From Bradyrhizobium sp. ARR65 (GTDB lineage Bacteria; Pseudomonadota; Alphaproteobacteria; Rhizobiales; Xanthobacteraceae), in assembly GCF_000472385.1 (NCBI RefSeq), contig NZ_AWZU01000021.1:62234-126233 (forward strand): DNA of 64,000 nucleotides, read 5' to 3'. The notes beneath the pieces were generated by a model that was not told the origin of the DNA, did not search any database, and saw only the letters and a list, made by a program, of their open reading frames with translations. Positions within the stretch are counted from its first letter, which is position 1. The number at the start of each line of letters is the position of its first letter. The position numbers and the translations under genes are program-made. This document shows, piece by piece, positions 55,276 to 64,000 of the stretch.

Positions 55276-55653
55276 CGACCGATCTCGCGCAAAAAAAAGA
55301 GGCATGGGATGCAGCGAAGTGAATTGTGCAGCAGCACCATAATGGTGACCGAAATCGGCTCGCGAAATGTGAGTTTGGGAGCTGGGTCCCGTGGGCGAGG
55401 CGCGGGCGCAGTGGCGAGATGCCGGTAGCCCAGGTTCACGGAGGGGACTTGAACGGGCCGGCTGCAAGCGGGCGCGGCGTCTCAAACGAGACTGCAGAGC
55501 ATCATCCGAGGCGACGCCATTGCTGCTGCAAACGATAACGGCGCAGGAGTTTGGGGCTGAGATCGACCCGGCGCGGGTCTCGTTCGTAAGCCACCATATG
55601 TGTAGAAGAAGCTGCTTCTCATGAGCGCACAATCACAGGAGAAGGATGCTAAA
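55276..55653. other. Spacer between nodJ and nodZ, where nolMNO is expected
   Basis: About 375 bp. Only short frames. A plus-strand stretch near 55545-55600 (FGAEIDPARVSFVSHH) faintly recalls NolO/NodU-type proteins, but is too short to support a claim. No second nod box is visible. Confidence 0.45.
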
Positions 55654-56649
55654 ATGCTTGCTAGTAGCACGACGAACGATCGGTTCGTCGTTATGCGGCG
55701 ACGTACCGGTTTTGGTGATTGCTTGTGGTCGCTTGCGGCAGCCTGGAGCTATGCGCGACGGACAGGGCGCGCGCTCGCCATTGACTGGCGTGGCTCCTGC
55801 TATCTCGATCAATCCTTTACAAATGCCTTTCCCGTGTTCTTCGAGCCAGTGCAACGCATCGCTGGTGTACACGTTGCTTGCTGCGATGACGAGATCAATC
55901 AGTTCGCGTTCCCGGGGCCGTTCTTCCCTGAATGGTGGAATAAACCGCCGATCGACTGCATCTATCGTCCGGATGAACAGATCTTCCGGGAACGTGATGA
56001 GCTGGCACAGCTCTTCGAAGCCGCGACTGATACTGAAGCGAAGACGGTCGTCTGTGACGCTTGTCTGATGTGGCGTTGCGATGAGGCTGCGGAACGTCAG
56101 ATCTTTGAGAGCGTCAAGCCGAGCCGTGAAATCCAAGCGCGGATCGATGCCATCTATCAAGAACATTTCGAAGGATACAGCGTCATCGGGGTTCATGTCA
56201 GGCATGGCAACGGTGAAGATGTCATGGGACATGCACCTTACTGGGCTGATCCAGATTTGGCCCTGCGTCAGGTATGCGCGGCCATCGACAGGGCGAAGGT
56301 GTTGTCGCACCCAAGACCAGTGAGGGTGTTCCTGTGCACGGACAGCGTTCGCATGCTTCAACGCTTATCGGCCATCTTTCCCGATATTTTTGTGGTCAGA
56401 AAGCGTTTCCAGGCGGATCGGGCCGGGCCGCTGCATAGTGCAGAACTGGGGGTGGAGGGAGGGATTTCGGCTCTGGTCGACATGTACCTCCTCGGCCGAT
56501 GCGATACGGTTATCCGTTTTCCGCCGACCAGCGCCTTTACGCGCTATGCTCGCCTTTTCGCTCCACGCGTCATTGAATTCGATTTGAACGATCCGGCTCG
56601 GCTGATCCTGATTGAACAACAATCCGAAGATCTTGCCGTTTCACGATAG
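55654..56649 (+). CDS. nodZ: NodZ, Nod-factor alpha-1,6-fucosyltransferase
   Basis: 331 residues from the ATG at 55654, preferred over 55621 because GAGAAGGA precedes it and it brings the start close to the family norm. NodZ adds fucose from GDP-fucose to O-6 of the reducing-end GlcNAc. Motifs: RRRTGFGDCLWSLAAAWSYA, LAIDWRGSCYLDQ, GVHVRHGNGED (GDP-binding HxR), FLCTDS and RFPPTSAFTRYARL. A GT23-type cytosolic enzyme. No nolK or noeL follows, so the GDP-fucose supply must be elsewhere. Confidence 0.96.
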   Translation: MLASSTTNDRFVVMRRRTGFGDCLWSLAAAWSYARRTGRALAIDWRGSCYLDQSFTNAFPVFFEPVQRIAGVHVACCDDEINQFAFPGPFFPEWWNKPPIDCIYRPDEQIFRERDELAQLFEAATDTEAKTVVCDACLMWRCDEAAERQIFESVKPSREIQARIDAIYQEHFEGYSVIGVHVRHGNGEDVMGHAPYWADPDLALRQVCAAIDRAKVLSHPRPVRVFLCTDSVRMLQRLSAIFPDIFVVRKRFQADRAGPLHSAELGVEGGISALVDMYLLGRCDTVIRFPPTSAFTRYARLFAPRVIEFDLNDPARLILIEQQSEDLAVSR

Positions 56650-57111
56650 TGCTAACGTGCACCTGAGCCAACCTGTCGTGCAATTGTGCAAATTGCGGAT
56701 GATCACGTCGAACGCGAATAGCAGCTGAGACCGACTGACCGCGCGAATTATACAAGGCGGGCTATATAGCTCGCCTTCGGCGCCGGCTTGAGTGACTCGA
56801 GCTTGCAATCCGGCAGCCTCGTCCTACCGCGTCCCGATGGCGGCGGAATGGCAGGTAAACCTTAGCGCTATTGACGATGCATTTTCTATCGTTATGGATG
56901 CGCGGGATCACATTGACGGCGCTGATACTTTGCGCGAGCGCCTGTTCTCGCAGAGCCCTCTGTGGCTTTTCGCCGCTGGTCGACAGATGGTTCGTGGTGG
57001 GTCGTATCCTGCTGTCCGAAACCGAACCGAGGCGCATGTCCGAAACCTACCAAGCAGATAGAGAACGCTACATCTAATCCCAAAATCGCGAGCGTTCGTC
57101 CAGAATAAGAC
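56650..57111. other. Gene-free stretch upstream of the fixR promoter
   Basis: 460 bp between nodZ and the fixR promoter. Short overlapping frames only. The upstream activator site for RegR known in B. diazoefficiens should lie in its right part, but no clear copy is recognised. Confidence 0.45.
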
Positions 57112-57127
57112 TGGCCCAAATCCTGCA
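57112..57127 (+). promoter_or_regulatory. Sigma-54 (-24/-12) promoter of fixR-nifA
   Basis: TGGCCCA-N4-CTGCA with GG at 57113-57114 and GC at 57125-57126, exactly ten bases between. The consensus is TGGCACG-N4-TTGCA. It lies 66 bp before the fixR ATG. In Bradyrhizobium fixR-nifA is known to have a NifA-dependent -24/-12 promoter overlapping a RegR-dependent one. Confidence 0.7.
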
Positions 57128-57192
57128 GCGCCGGTCGCGAACGAGCGTGAGAATCTGAGGGAAGCTTGAGTCTCGATCTGAACGAGGAATAT

Positions 57193-58002
57193 ATGACGAC
57201 CGCTCCAGCATCGGCCAAGGAGGCGGGCTGTCCGTTTCACAGCGATAGAGCCGGCGTCCACCAGGGAACACGGAAGACCTTGCTTTTGACGGGGGCCTCG
57301 CGCGGCATTGGTCACGCCACCGCAAAGCTGTTTTTGGAAGCGGGCTGGCGCATCATATCCTGCGCGCGCCAATCGTTCGACGGCGAGCGGTGCCCATGGG
57401 ACCGCGGCACCCTGGATCATATCCAGGTCGACCTCAGCGATCATAGGATGCTCCCGCGTGCTATCGCCGAGATCAAAGACCGTCTTGCGGGCGCACCGTT
57501 GAATGCATTGGTCAACAATGCGGGTATGTCACCGAAGACATCGGACGGCGCACGACTGACGTCGTTGACGACATCGGTCGAGACCTGGATGAGGGTCTTC
57601 CACCTCAATCTGGTGGCGCCCATTCTCCTTGCGCAAGGGCTCTTCGAGCAGTTGCAAGCCGCCCAAGGTTCGATTGTCAACGTGACCTCGATTGCGGGTT
57701 CGCGGGTACACCCGTTTGCCGGTAGTGCCTATGCCACCTCGAAAGCTGCGCTAGCGTGTCTCACGCGCGAAATGGCGCACGATTATGCACCGCATGGCAT
57801 TCGCGTGAATGCGATCGCACCGGGAGAAATCAAGACGGACATTTTATCGCCGGATACAGAAGCTCGCCTTGTGCCAAACATTCCACTGCGCCGGGTGGGC
57901 ACACCGGAAGAGGTTGCAAAAGTGATCTTCTTTCTGTGCTCGGATGCAGCGAGCTATGTCACAGGGAGCGAGCTGCCCATTAATGGGGGCCAGCACCTGT
58001 GA
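57193..58002 (+). CDS. fixR: FixR, short-chain dehydrogenase/reductase
   Basis: 269 residues from the ATG at 57193 with GAGGAA upstream (a TTG at 57166 is in frame). Rossmann fold of the SDR family: LLLTGASRGIGHATA (cofactor loop), NALVNNAGMSP, SIVNVTSIAG with the Ser, and YATSKAA with the catalytic Tyr and Lys; C-terminal GSELPINGG. FixR precedes nifA in one transcript in Bradyrhizobium and is not essential for fixation; its substrate is unknown. Confidence 0.95.
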   Translation: MTTAPASAKEAGCPFHSDRAGVHQGTRKTLLLTGASRGIGHATAKLFLEAGWRIISCARQSFDGERCPWDRGTLDHIQVDLSDHRMLPRAIAEIKDRLAGAPLNALVNNAGMSPKTSDGARLTSLTTSVETWMRVFHLNLVAPILLAQGLFEQLQAAQGSIVNVTSIAGSRVHPFAGSAYATSKAALACLTREMAHDYAPHGIRVNAIAPGEIKTDILSPDTEARLVPNIPLRRVGTPEEVAKVIFFLCSDAASYVTGSELPINGGQHL

Positions 58003-58094
58003 TCGGCAGCCGCTGGAGCGAAAACCGGCCGCGCCGAATTGGTCACCCCGATCCGCGCCATTGCGCGCGAAGAAACAAATAACAAATTGTAAAT

Positions 58095-58113
58095 GTGGGT
58101 AATATTTTACCAC
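58095..58113. repeat. Small inverted repeat in the fixR-nifA spacer
   Basis: GTGGGTAA-TATT-TTACCAC, complementary except for one extra G. It lies in the 175-bp spacer before nifA and could be an mRNA processing or regulatory hairpin; no function is shown. Confidence 0.5.
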
Positions 58114-58177
58114 AACGTCATAAATGCGTGATATTCCTCGAGGCCATCCCGTGAACTGAGCGCGGATCGAGGATGAC

Positions 58178-60013
58178 ATGCAACCCAATGCTCGCAAATC
58201 CGAAGAACATGACAGGCAGCGTGATCAGAACAACGGAGAGGTCGTTACCTTGCGCATCGCCTCCGTACGCGAATGCACCAGCTTAACCTCCGAGACTGAC
58301 GACAAGCTGACTGCTGAGCACTTGGACGAGACCGCACTCACCGGCATCTTCGAGATTTCCAGAGTGCTTACCGCCACCTGCCGGCTCGAAGTCACCCTGG
58401 CCAATGTCGTCCGTCTTCTGCAATCGTTTGTGCAGATGCGTCATGGCATTATCTCTCTGTTCGAGGATGATGGCGTTGCTGGGATCACGGTCGGCTCCGG
58501 CTTGGGCGAAGGTTCCGATGAGCGCTATCAAAACTGGCTGCCGCAAAGGGCGATCGACGAAATTGTGGCGACGGCCATGCCGCTCGCCGCCGAGAACGTA
58601 GCCCTGCATTCAGCCTTCGATCCCGCGGATATCGAACTCCTTGGGGCCTCCGACAGAACACCAGTGTCGTTCATTGGCGTTCCCATTCGCATCGAGCCGA
58701 AAGTCGTGGGTACGCTGACCGTCGACCGTATCCCGGATACCAGGTCGAGCATCCGGCTCGATAGCGACGTCCGGCTACTTACGATGGTCGCTCAGCTCGT
58801 AGGGCGGACAGTGAAGCTGCATCGCCTGTTCGCCAGGGACCGCGAGCGGCTGATGGCTGAGAAAGAACGGCTGCAAAAGGAGCTATCGGAGTTCAAGCAG
58901 CCTGCGCGGGAGCGTAAGAAGGTTCATGTCAACGGGATCATTGGCGACAGCCCGGCTCTGCGTCGGCTGCTCGACCAGATCGCGGTCGTAGCCAAATCGA
59001 ACAGCACGGTTCTCTTGCGCGGCGAATCCGGGACTGGCAAAGAGCTGGCGGCCAAAGCCATTCACGAGCAGTCGGCGCGCGCCAAGCGGGCCTTCGTCAA
59101 GCTCAATTGCGCCGCGCTGCCTGAGACGGTGCTGGAATCGGAATTGTTCGGACATGAGAAGGGGGCTTTTACCGGCGCCTTCAGTTCACGCAAAGGCCGG
59201 TTCGAACTCGCCGACAAGGGTACGCTGTTCCTTGACGAAATCGGCGAGATCTCGGCCTCCTTCCAGGCAAAGCTGCTCCGTGTGCTCCAGGAGCAGGAAT
59301 TTGAGCGCGTCGGCAGCAACCAGACCATCAAGGTTGATGTTCGCGTGATTACCGCCACTAACAAGAACCTCGAAGAGGCGGTCGCAAGGAACGAATTTCG
59401 GGCCGATCTTTATTACCGCATCAGCGTGGTTCCTTTGCTGCTGCCGCCCCTGCGCGAAAGGCGCGCTGATGTTCCGATGCTCGCTACCGAGTTTCTCAAG
59501 AATTTCAACTGCAAGAACGGCCGTAACCTGAGTTTCGATTCAAGTGCGATTGAAGTGCTCATGACCTGCGGTTTTCCGGGCAATATCCGCGAGCTCGAAA
59601 ACTGCGTGGAGCGCACAGCGACTCTGGCGCCCGGACCATGGATCGTCAGAAACGATTTTGCCTGCTGCCACGGCCAGTGCCTTTCTGCGATGTTGTGGAA
59701 AAGCGGATCCGACGACATAGCACCGCATGCCAAACCCATTCTAGCCACGTCAGCGAGTCCGGCCATACCGCCGGTTGATGTCGCTAAGCCAGTTGCACCT
59801 GCGGTCCCGCCGGTCGGCAACGAGCAGGCAGCGCCGACTCCTTTCGCTACACCGCTCGTCGGTGGCGCGAGGCTAATCGATCGCGACGCTCTCATCAGCG
59901 CGATGGAAAGGTCGGGCTGGGTACAAGCAAAGGCGGCGCGGCTGCTTGGCCTGACCCCGCGCCAAATTGGTTATGCCCTCAGGAGATACGGTATCGAGAT
60001 CAAGCGGTTCTGA
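58178..60013 (+). CDS. nifA: NifA, sigma-54 activator of nitrogen-fixation genes
   Basis: 611 residues. GAF domain at about 55-215 (LEVTLANVVRLLQSFVQMRH); AAA+ domain at about 250-475 with Walker A GESGTGKE (282-289), the sigma-54 contact loop GAFTGA (329-334) and Walker B GTLFLDEIGE (348-357); interdomain linker with the oxygen- and metal-sensing Cys cluster (NCVERT, then CCHGQC); C-terminal Fis-type HTH WVQAKAARLLGLTPRQIGYA. The Cys cluster marks it as the directly oxygen-sensitive rhizobial type. Co-transcribed with fixR; activates the fixA promoter downstream. Confidence 0.97.
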   Translation: MQPNARKSEEHDRQRDQNNGEVVTLRIASVRECTSLTSETDDKLTAEHLDETALTGIFEISRVLTATCRLEVTLANVVRLLQSFVQMRHGIISLFEDDGVAGITVGSGLGEGSDERYQNWLPQRAIDEIVATAMPLAAENVALHSAFDPADIELLGASDRTPVSFIGVPIRIEPKVVGTLTVDRIPDTRSSIRLDSDVRLLTMVAQLVGRTVKLHRLFARDRERLMAEKERLQKELSEFKQPARERKKVHVNGIIGDSPALRRLLDQIAVVAKSNSTVLLRGESGTGKELAAKAIHEQSARAKRAFVKLNCAALPETVLESELFGHEKGAFTGAFSSRKGRFELADKGTLFLDEIGEISASFQAKLLRVLQEQEFERVGSNQTIKVDVRVITATNKNLEEAVARNEFRADLYYRISVVPLLLPPLRERRADVPMLATEFLKNFNCKNGRNLSFDSSAIEVLMTCGFPGNIRELENCVERTATLAPGPWIVRNDFACCHGQCLSAMLWKSGSDDIAPHAKPILATSASPAIPPVDVAKPVAPAVPPVGNEQAAPTPFATPLVGGARLIDRDALISAMERSGWVQAKAARLLGLTPRQIGYALRRYGIEIKRF

Positions 60014-60149
60014 ACAAGGTTTGGCTTGAGGCCGCAGTTTAGGCGAATAGTCGCCCAACCGCGCTTGTGTTGGTCGACCCCGAGGGATTCCGCACTCCGA
60101 TTGCCAGGATCGAGAAAAGATCGCCAAAATGGTTCCAGATCGCCGGCAC

Positions 60150-61190
60150 TTTGACGCCGGATTCATAAGCGCCGAAGCCTTGTCCTTGCCGACGCATTCA
60201 TCGAAGCGGCGCCGCACATCCCTGAACAAAGGCATCTCATATGGGGAGCAACACGCGGCGACCTGTGCGCTTTCGCCTTGACGGAGCCTGGAGCTGGCTC
60301 TGCCCCGCGGCATATAGAGGCTTCGGCTTTCATGCACGAAGATAGGGTTCGCATCTCTGGCCGCAAAATTTGGACCGGCCTCGCTGACTGGGCTCGTTGG
60401 ATCGTTTGCTTTGCGCGAGCCTCTGGTTCCGATGCGAAAGGTCGTCTCGTTGGTGTACTCGTCGATAGGCAGGCTCCTGGCCTAAAGGTCACGCATGGTA
60501 CTCCGGCGGGAAGTAGTGAAGGCAATGCTGGGTGCATCCTGCCGACTTGTCTCAGCGCAGGGCGCGCCCAATGTCCACCTCGCGTCGGCAACGAAGGTTT
60601 TGTCATCGGAGTGGTGCGGCCTCGTCGCTGATCAATGCGTCCAACTCTTAGGTGGCCGTGGTTACGATGAGGGGACGCCTGTAGCTAAAATCTATCGTGA
60701 CGCTCGCATTCTCCGCATCTTCGAAGGTCCAACTGAGACGCTCCTATCGCATCTCGGCCGCTGCCTTCTCTCTAGAGCCACACGTGACGAAATAGCCGAT
60801 CTTTTTCGGTCTCTTGGTGCGGCGCCGGTCCATGCTGCTGCGATTGAGGAAGTCTCTGCGCTCAATGAGACGGACGGTGCCGTGCTAATCTATGCGGGGT
60901 GGCTCACCACACTAGGACTGGCACAAGCTGTCTTGTCTGCTGGCTGCTTCGCCGCCTCAGATTGTGCCACAGCCGCGGCCGACCTAGTCAGTGCCGAATT
61001 AGCAACTCTCCGTACTCGCGCGCCGGCACAGCTATCATTCGAAAGCCGCATTCGCGCTCGTCGGACTCTGAATGCCTTCCTTCAAGACGCAGCGTCTTCC
61101 ATCCGCTCACCAGTCATCGCAGACAATTACCTCAAGCTGGTACAGTATGTCAGACACCCTAGTCACGTGAATCTAAAGTTCGCCACATAG
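60150..61190 (+). pseudogene. Acyl-CoA dehydrogenase, truncated and frameshifted
   Basis: Plus strand: CAFALTEPGAGSAPRHIEAS and ISGRKIWTGLADWARWIVCFA (middle domain) in one frame to about 60500. Then, after a frame change, the C-terminal domain with QLLGGRGYDEGTPVAKIYRD and LRIFEGPTETL to the stop at 61190. The N-terminal third is missing. The family has about 390-600 residues; about 345 codons remain in two frames. A remnant caught between nifA and fixA; fatty-acyl-CoA oxidation linked to the FixABCX electron route would have been a sensible original role, but that is speculation. Confidence 0.85.
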
Positions 61191-61435
61191 TGTCTGCTCA
61201 GCTTTGTGGTAGAAACCTCTGACGGAAGCCAAAATCTGGTCCGCGGACTCTTTTTATTGTGCAGGTCGATGAAGGTCTGCGGATTCCGCTCGGCGTCGCC
61301 CACTATTCCGCAATGATCTCGCCTACGATTGAACGAACCCGCTACGCCGGAGTGGAGGCAAGCCTGCTCAACTGAGCTGCGCTATCTGAGAGGATGTTGG
61401 TCTTCGCACCACCCCTTTCAAGACAGGAGACCCAG
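61191..61435. other. Short spacer between pseudogenes
   Basis: 245 bp with no gene or motif recognised. Confidence 0.4.
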
Positions 61436-62100
61436 ATGGCTGGGACGAAGCCTCTTCGCCAGCGCATGATCGAGGACATGACGGTCCGCGATCTGTCGCC
61501 ATCGACTCAACAATCCTATATCTATGCGATCGCAAAGTTTAGCCGGTATTTCGGCTGCGCCCCGGACCGGCTGAGTTTCGAGCAGGCCCGCACCTACCAA
61601 CTGCATCTCGTCGGCCAGAAGCGTTCGTAGTCCCACATCAATCAGGTGGCCTGCGCGCTGCGGTTCTTCTACGGCGTGACTATTGGGCAGGCGGAGGCAT
61701 TCGAGCGGATCATCGCTGGCCAGACCCTGACAAGCTCCCGCTCGTCCTCAGTGCCGAAGAGATCGTGCGCTTCCTGGGCGCGGTTACTGCGCAACCGCGT
61801 CGCGCTGGCGACGCTTATGCGGCTGGCTCACGGGTTGGCGAGGTCGTCCGCCTGAAGGTGAGTTCAATCGACAGCAACCGAATGTTGATCCACATCGAGA
61901 ACGGCAAGGGCGGGAGGGACCGTTACGCGATGCTTTCGCCGCGACTGCTGGAAGTTCTGCGTGCGTACTGGATGCGAGCCCGGCCGGGGCTGTGGCTATT
62001 TCCAGGCCCAAGATCCCAATGAACATGTCATCGCCCGCGGCGTCCAGGCGGCCTGCCGGGCCGCCCGCCGCTGGAAGCGCTCCGGCGAGCAAAAGTCACC
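61436..62100 (+). pseudogene. Tyrosine recombinase relic, IS91-associated type
   Basis: Starts MAGTKPLRQRMIEDMTVRDL and STQQSYIYAIAKFSRYFG, the N-terminus of the XerD-like integrases that accompany IS91-family transposases. A TAG at 61628-61630 interrupts it; SHINQVACALRFFYGVT continues in the same frame, then a shift near 61740 leads to GDAYAAGSRVGEVVRLKVSS and IHIENGKGGRDRYAMLSPRL. The HxxR box and terminal Tyr are not found. Dead by at least one stop, frameshifts and a 3-prime deletion. Confidence 0.85.
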
Positions 62101-63013
62101 GGCGTTCTGAACCTGATTTTATGCCAAGAGTTCTCCACCTCTCTACCGGACCATCAGGCGAGAACCTGATATTCGAGACGACGGCAGCGACGTCAACATC
62201 AACGAGACAATCGACAGTAGCGTATTTCAGCGTTGGTGCGCGGATCCAACCTATCGTCCGATTAATCTTCTCGAGTAGGCGAAGCGCAAGAAGTTGATGT
62301 TGCCCAACTGCAAACGTCTGTGCGGGCCGACGACCCTCAGGTGGTCGTACCTGACCAATGAGCCAACTGCGTTCACTGGATTGGCGGTACTAGCCACGAC
62401 TGTACATACCTGATGCTCGGCCACGATCTGCGCCGCGGCAGACAACCTGCAAAGACCGATGACGATGCCAAAACCGACTCATTCCAAATCCCAGTCGGCG
62501 CTACCTACGGAAAGTTGGACGCACATTCGTGCGGAAAGTTCGCCGCCAATCGACACTTGTAGCCGCTCTTCGCCCATGCGCTGGCGCCAGCAGGTCTCGG
62601 AGGAGCGGTCAAAGACCAAAAGGGGCAGGAAGAACTCTTCGCCGCAGAAGAGCTGGTAAGTAAGTCTTGCTCTGTCGCTTGTCGCGTCGTTTCCTTAGGT
62701 TTCGTCGGTCCCTCCGATGCCACCCACGGAATCATGACCCGCGATTCGAAGGAGTCGAAAAAATGAATTGCAAGCTTTCGGGCCCTCAGACCCAACAAGC
62801 TTGCAATCTCAAGCCTCGTTCCGCTCCAAAAATCGACTCCCGCTCAGCCGCTTGGGAGGTTTTTCAAAGGAAGGCTATCTGCACGCTCAACAAAGTCCCA
62901 TCGTGGGGCAACGATCCCGAATCGCGCCCCGCGGCCCTGTTTCATCATCCCTTGCTGTGGGGCTCGCTCTTAATGGTTCATGTTAACCGCTTATCACGCG
63001 GCCTGAATGGCGG
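62101..63013. other. Stretch without recognisable genes before the fixA promoter
   Basis: About 900 bp that probably includes IS91-type remains following the integrase relic, but no transposase motif could be read. The frames up to 138 codons overlap and lack domains. Confidence 0.4.
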
Positions 63014-63029
63014 TGTCGGACTAGCTACG
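63014..63029 (+). promoter_or_regulatory. Candidate NifA upstream activator sequence
   Basis: TGT-N10-ACG, one base off the consensus TGT-N10-ACA, about 75-90 bp before the -24/-12 promoter of fixA, a usual distance for NifA binding. No perfect site was found in the 200 bp above fixA. Confidence 0.35.
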
Positions 63030-63102
63030 AATGTCGGAGTTCTGCCTTCATCGAGCTGTCAAGATATTCGAGCAAGTAATTGAAATTTCGGATGATTCTG
63101 GA

Positions 63103-63118
63103 TGGTACGGCATTTGCA
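63103..63118 (+). promoter_or_regulatory. Sigma-54 (-24/-12) promoter of fixA
   Basis: TGGTACG-N4-TTGCA with GG at 63104-63105 and GC at 63116-63117. Only one base differs from the TGGCACG-N4-TTGCA consensus. It lies 38 bp before the fixA ATG and fits NifA-dependent expression in nodules. Confidence 0.9.
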
Positions 63119-63155
63119 GCTCGCTCGCAACCTGTCGTAACTCCCGGAAAGGCAC

Positions 63156-63998
63156 ATGCATACTGTCGTCTGCATCAAGCAGGTCCCCGACTCCGCGCAG
63201 ATCCGCGTGCACCCTGTGACCAACACGATCATGCGTCAGGGTGTGCCGACGATCATAAACCCATACGACCTTTTCGCGCTGGAAGCGGCACTGGAGCTGC
63301 GCGACAAGTTTGGGGGCGAGACCACCGTCCTTACAATGGGGCCCCCTTCAGCCGAAGACTCCTTACGTAAGGCGCTGACCTTCGGCGCCGATCGAGCCAT
63401 ATTGCTGACCGACCGCTGCTTCGCAGGCGCCGACACCCTGGCAACGACTTACGCTCTGGCAACCGCCATCCGCAAAATTGGCAAGGAATACGGCCCGCCC
63501 GACCTCATTTTCACAGGTAAGCAGACGATCGATGGCGACACCGCACAGGTCGGTCCGGGAATCGCGAAGCGGCTTAATGCGATGCAGCTTACCTATGTCA
63601 GCAAGATCCAAACCGTGGATCTCGCCGCACGCACAATCGAAGCGGAGCGACGTTCCGAAGGGGGCGTCCAAGTCCTGCGCACCAGGTTGCCCTGTCTCAT
63701 AACCATGCTTGAGGCGACCAACCAGATTCGCCGCGGAGCTATGCGGGATGCGTTGCGGGCCGCACGGTCGCCGATTGAGAAATGGAATGCGCACAACGCA
63801 GGTGTCGAGGACATCTCTAAATGCGGTCTCAAGGGCTCGCCAACCGTCGTCAAGCGCGTCTTCGCACCTTCTGCGCGCGCGCAGAAGGCGGTGCTGGTGG
63901 AAGCCGCGGAGCAGCCGGAACGAGCATTGATTGATGAAATTTTCAGGCATCAACCAAAACTTGAAGCCGAGCTTGCAGCTTCTGCCCGCGATTCCTGA
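63156..63998 (+). CDS. fixA: FixA, electron-transfer flavoprotein beta-subunit family
   Basis: 280 residues, complete. Subunit of the FixABCX complex, which uses flavin-based electron bifurcation to pass low-potential electrons from NADH towards nitrogenase while reducing quinone. ETF-beta signature: MHTVVCIKQVPDSAQIRV, TIINPYDLFALEAALELRD, TVLTMGPPSAEDSLRKALTFG, ADTLATTYAL, GKQTIDGDTAQVGPGIAKRL and CLITMLEATNQIRRGAMRD. Its own -24/-12 promoter precedes it. In many bradyrhizobia fixA stands apart from fixBCX, and nothing follows it in the window. Confidence 0.96.
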   Translation: MHTVVCIKQVPDSAQIRVHPVTNTIMRQGVPTIINPYDLFALEAALELRDKFGGETTVLTMGPPSAEDSLRKALTFGADRAILLTDRCFAGADTLATTYALATAIRKIGKEYGPPDLIFTGKQTIDGDTAQVGPGIAKRLNAMQLTYVSKIQTVDLAARTIEAERRSEGGVQVLRTRLPCLITMLEATNQIRRGAMRDALRAARSPIEKWNAHNAGVEDISKCGLKGSPTVVKRVFAPSARAQKAVLVEAAEQPERALIDEIFRHQPKLEAELAASARDS

Positions 63999-64000
63999 TC

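Noticed and set aside
55391..55624. Possible nolO/nodU fragment before nodZ (FGAEIDPARVSFVSHH)
   Set aside because: Resemblance covers about 16 residues in one frame and cannot be told from chance.
1..64000. CRISPR arrays, rRNA or tRNA genes
   Set aside because: No regularly spaced repeats with unique spacers and no tRNA cloverleaf or rRNA sequence were recognised on reading; a tRNAscan or Infernal run would be needed to exclude small RNAs.

Overview
The window is a piece of a Bradyrhizobium symbiosis island. The right third carries the arrangement typical of that genus: nolA, nodD2 and nodD1 on the minus strand; a canonical nod box; a response-regulator-like gene, nodABCSUIJ and nodZ on the plus strand; then fixR-nifA and fixA. 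Product sequences, gene order and -24/-12 promoters all agree. The species cannot be fixed from sequence alone. The left and middle parts are classic island material: low gene density, insertion-element wreckage and many decaying paralogues.

Layout. 1-2.9 kb: a recombinase-in-trio (RIT) element whose third gene is frameshifted. 2.9-7.75 kb: an IS21-family element whose istB is split exactly at its P-loop by a 2.59-kb element encoding a large serine recombinase; both att sites can be read. 8.1-9.9 kb: two SAM methyltransferases. 10.9-17.5 kb, plus strand: a CUT1-type (Ugp/Mal-like) ABC importer (ATPase, two permeases, Tat-type binding protein) followed by a PLP aminotransferase. 18.0-25.9 kb, minus strand and convergent with it: phosphoenolpyruvate mutase, LicC/PntC-like nucleotidyltransferases (two intact, two wrecked), a class I aminotransferase, a CDP-alcohol phosphatidyltransferase and a second PLP-domain protein. 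26.2-26.6 kb: the remains of a second copy of the importer.

The two arms look like a phosphonate biosynthesis locus (C-P bond formation, transamination, CMP activation, transfer to a lipid or alcohol) facing a dedicated uptake system. Five copies of an intergenic element with two palindromes lie through and around it. They read as duplicated 5-prime regions, since three share the same leader and ribosome-binding site as the mutase gene. This locus is the best candidate here for an undescribed system.

28-43 kb: scattered genes (solo LuxR regulator, di-haem peroxidase, Omp25-like porin, LLM flavin monooxygenase, HisC-like aminotransferase, secreted unknowns, LivJ-like binding protein) separated by long stretches without recognisable genes. 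43-57 kb: nodulation genes; NodD responds to plant flavonoids at the nod box, NodABC build the N-acylated chitooligosaccharide, NodS, NodU and NodZ decorate it, NodIJ export it. nolMNO is absent between nodJ and nodZ. 57-64 kb: fixR-nifA and fixA under sigma-54 promoters, with an acyl-CoA dehydrogenase pseudogene and an integrase relic between nifA and fixA.
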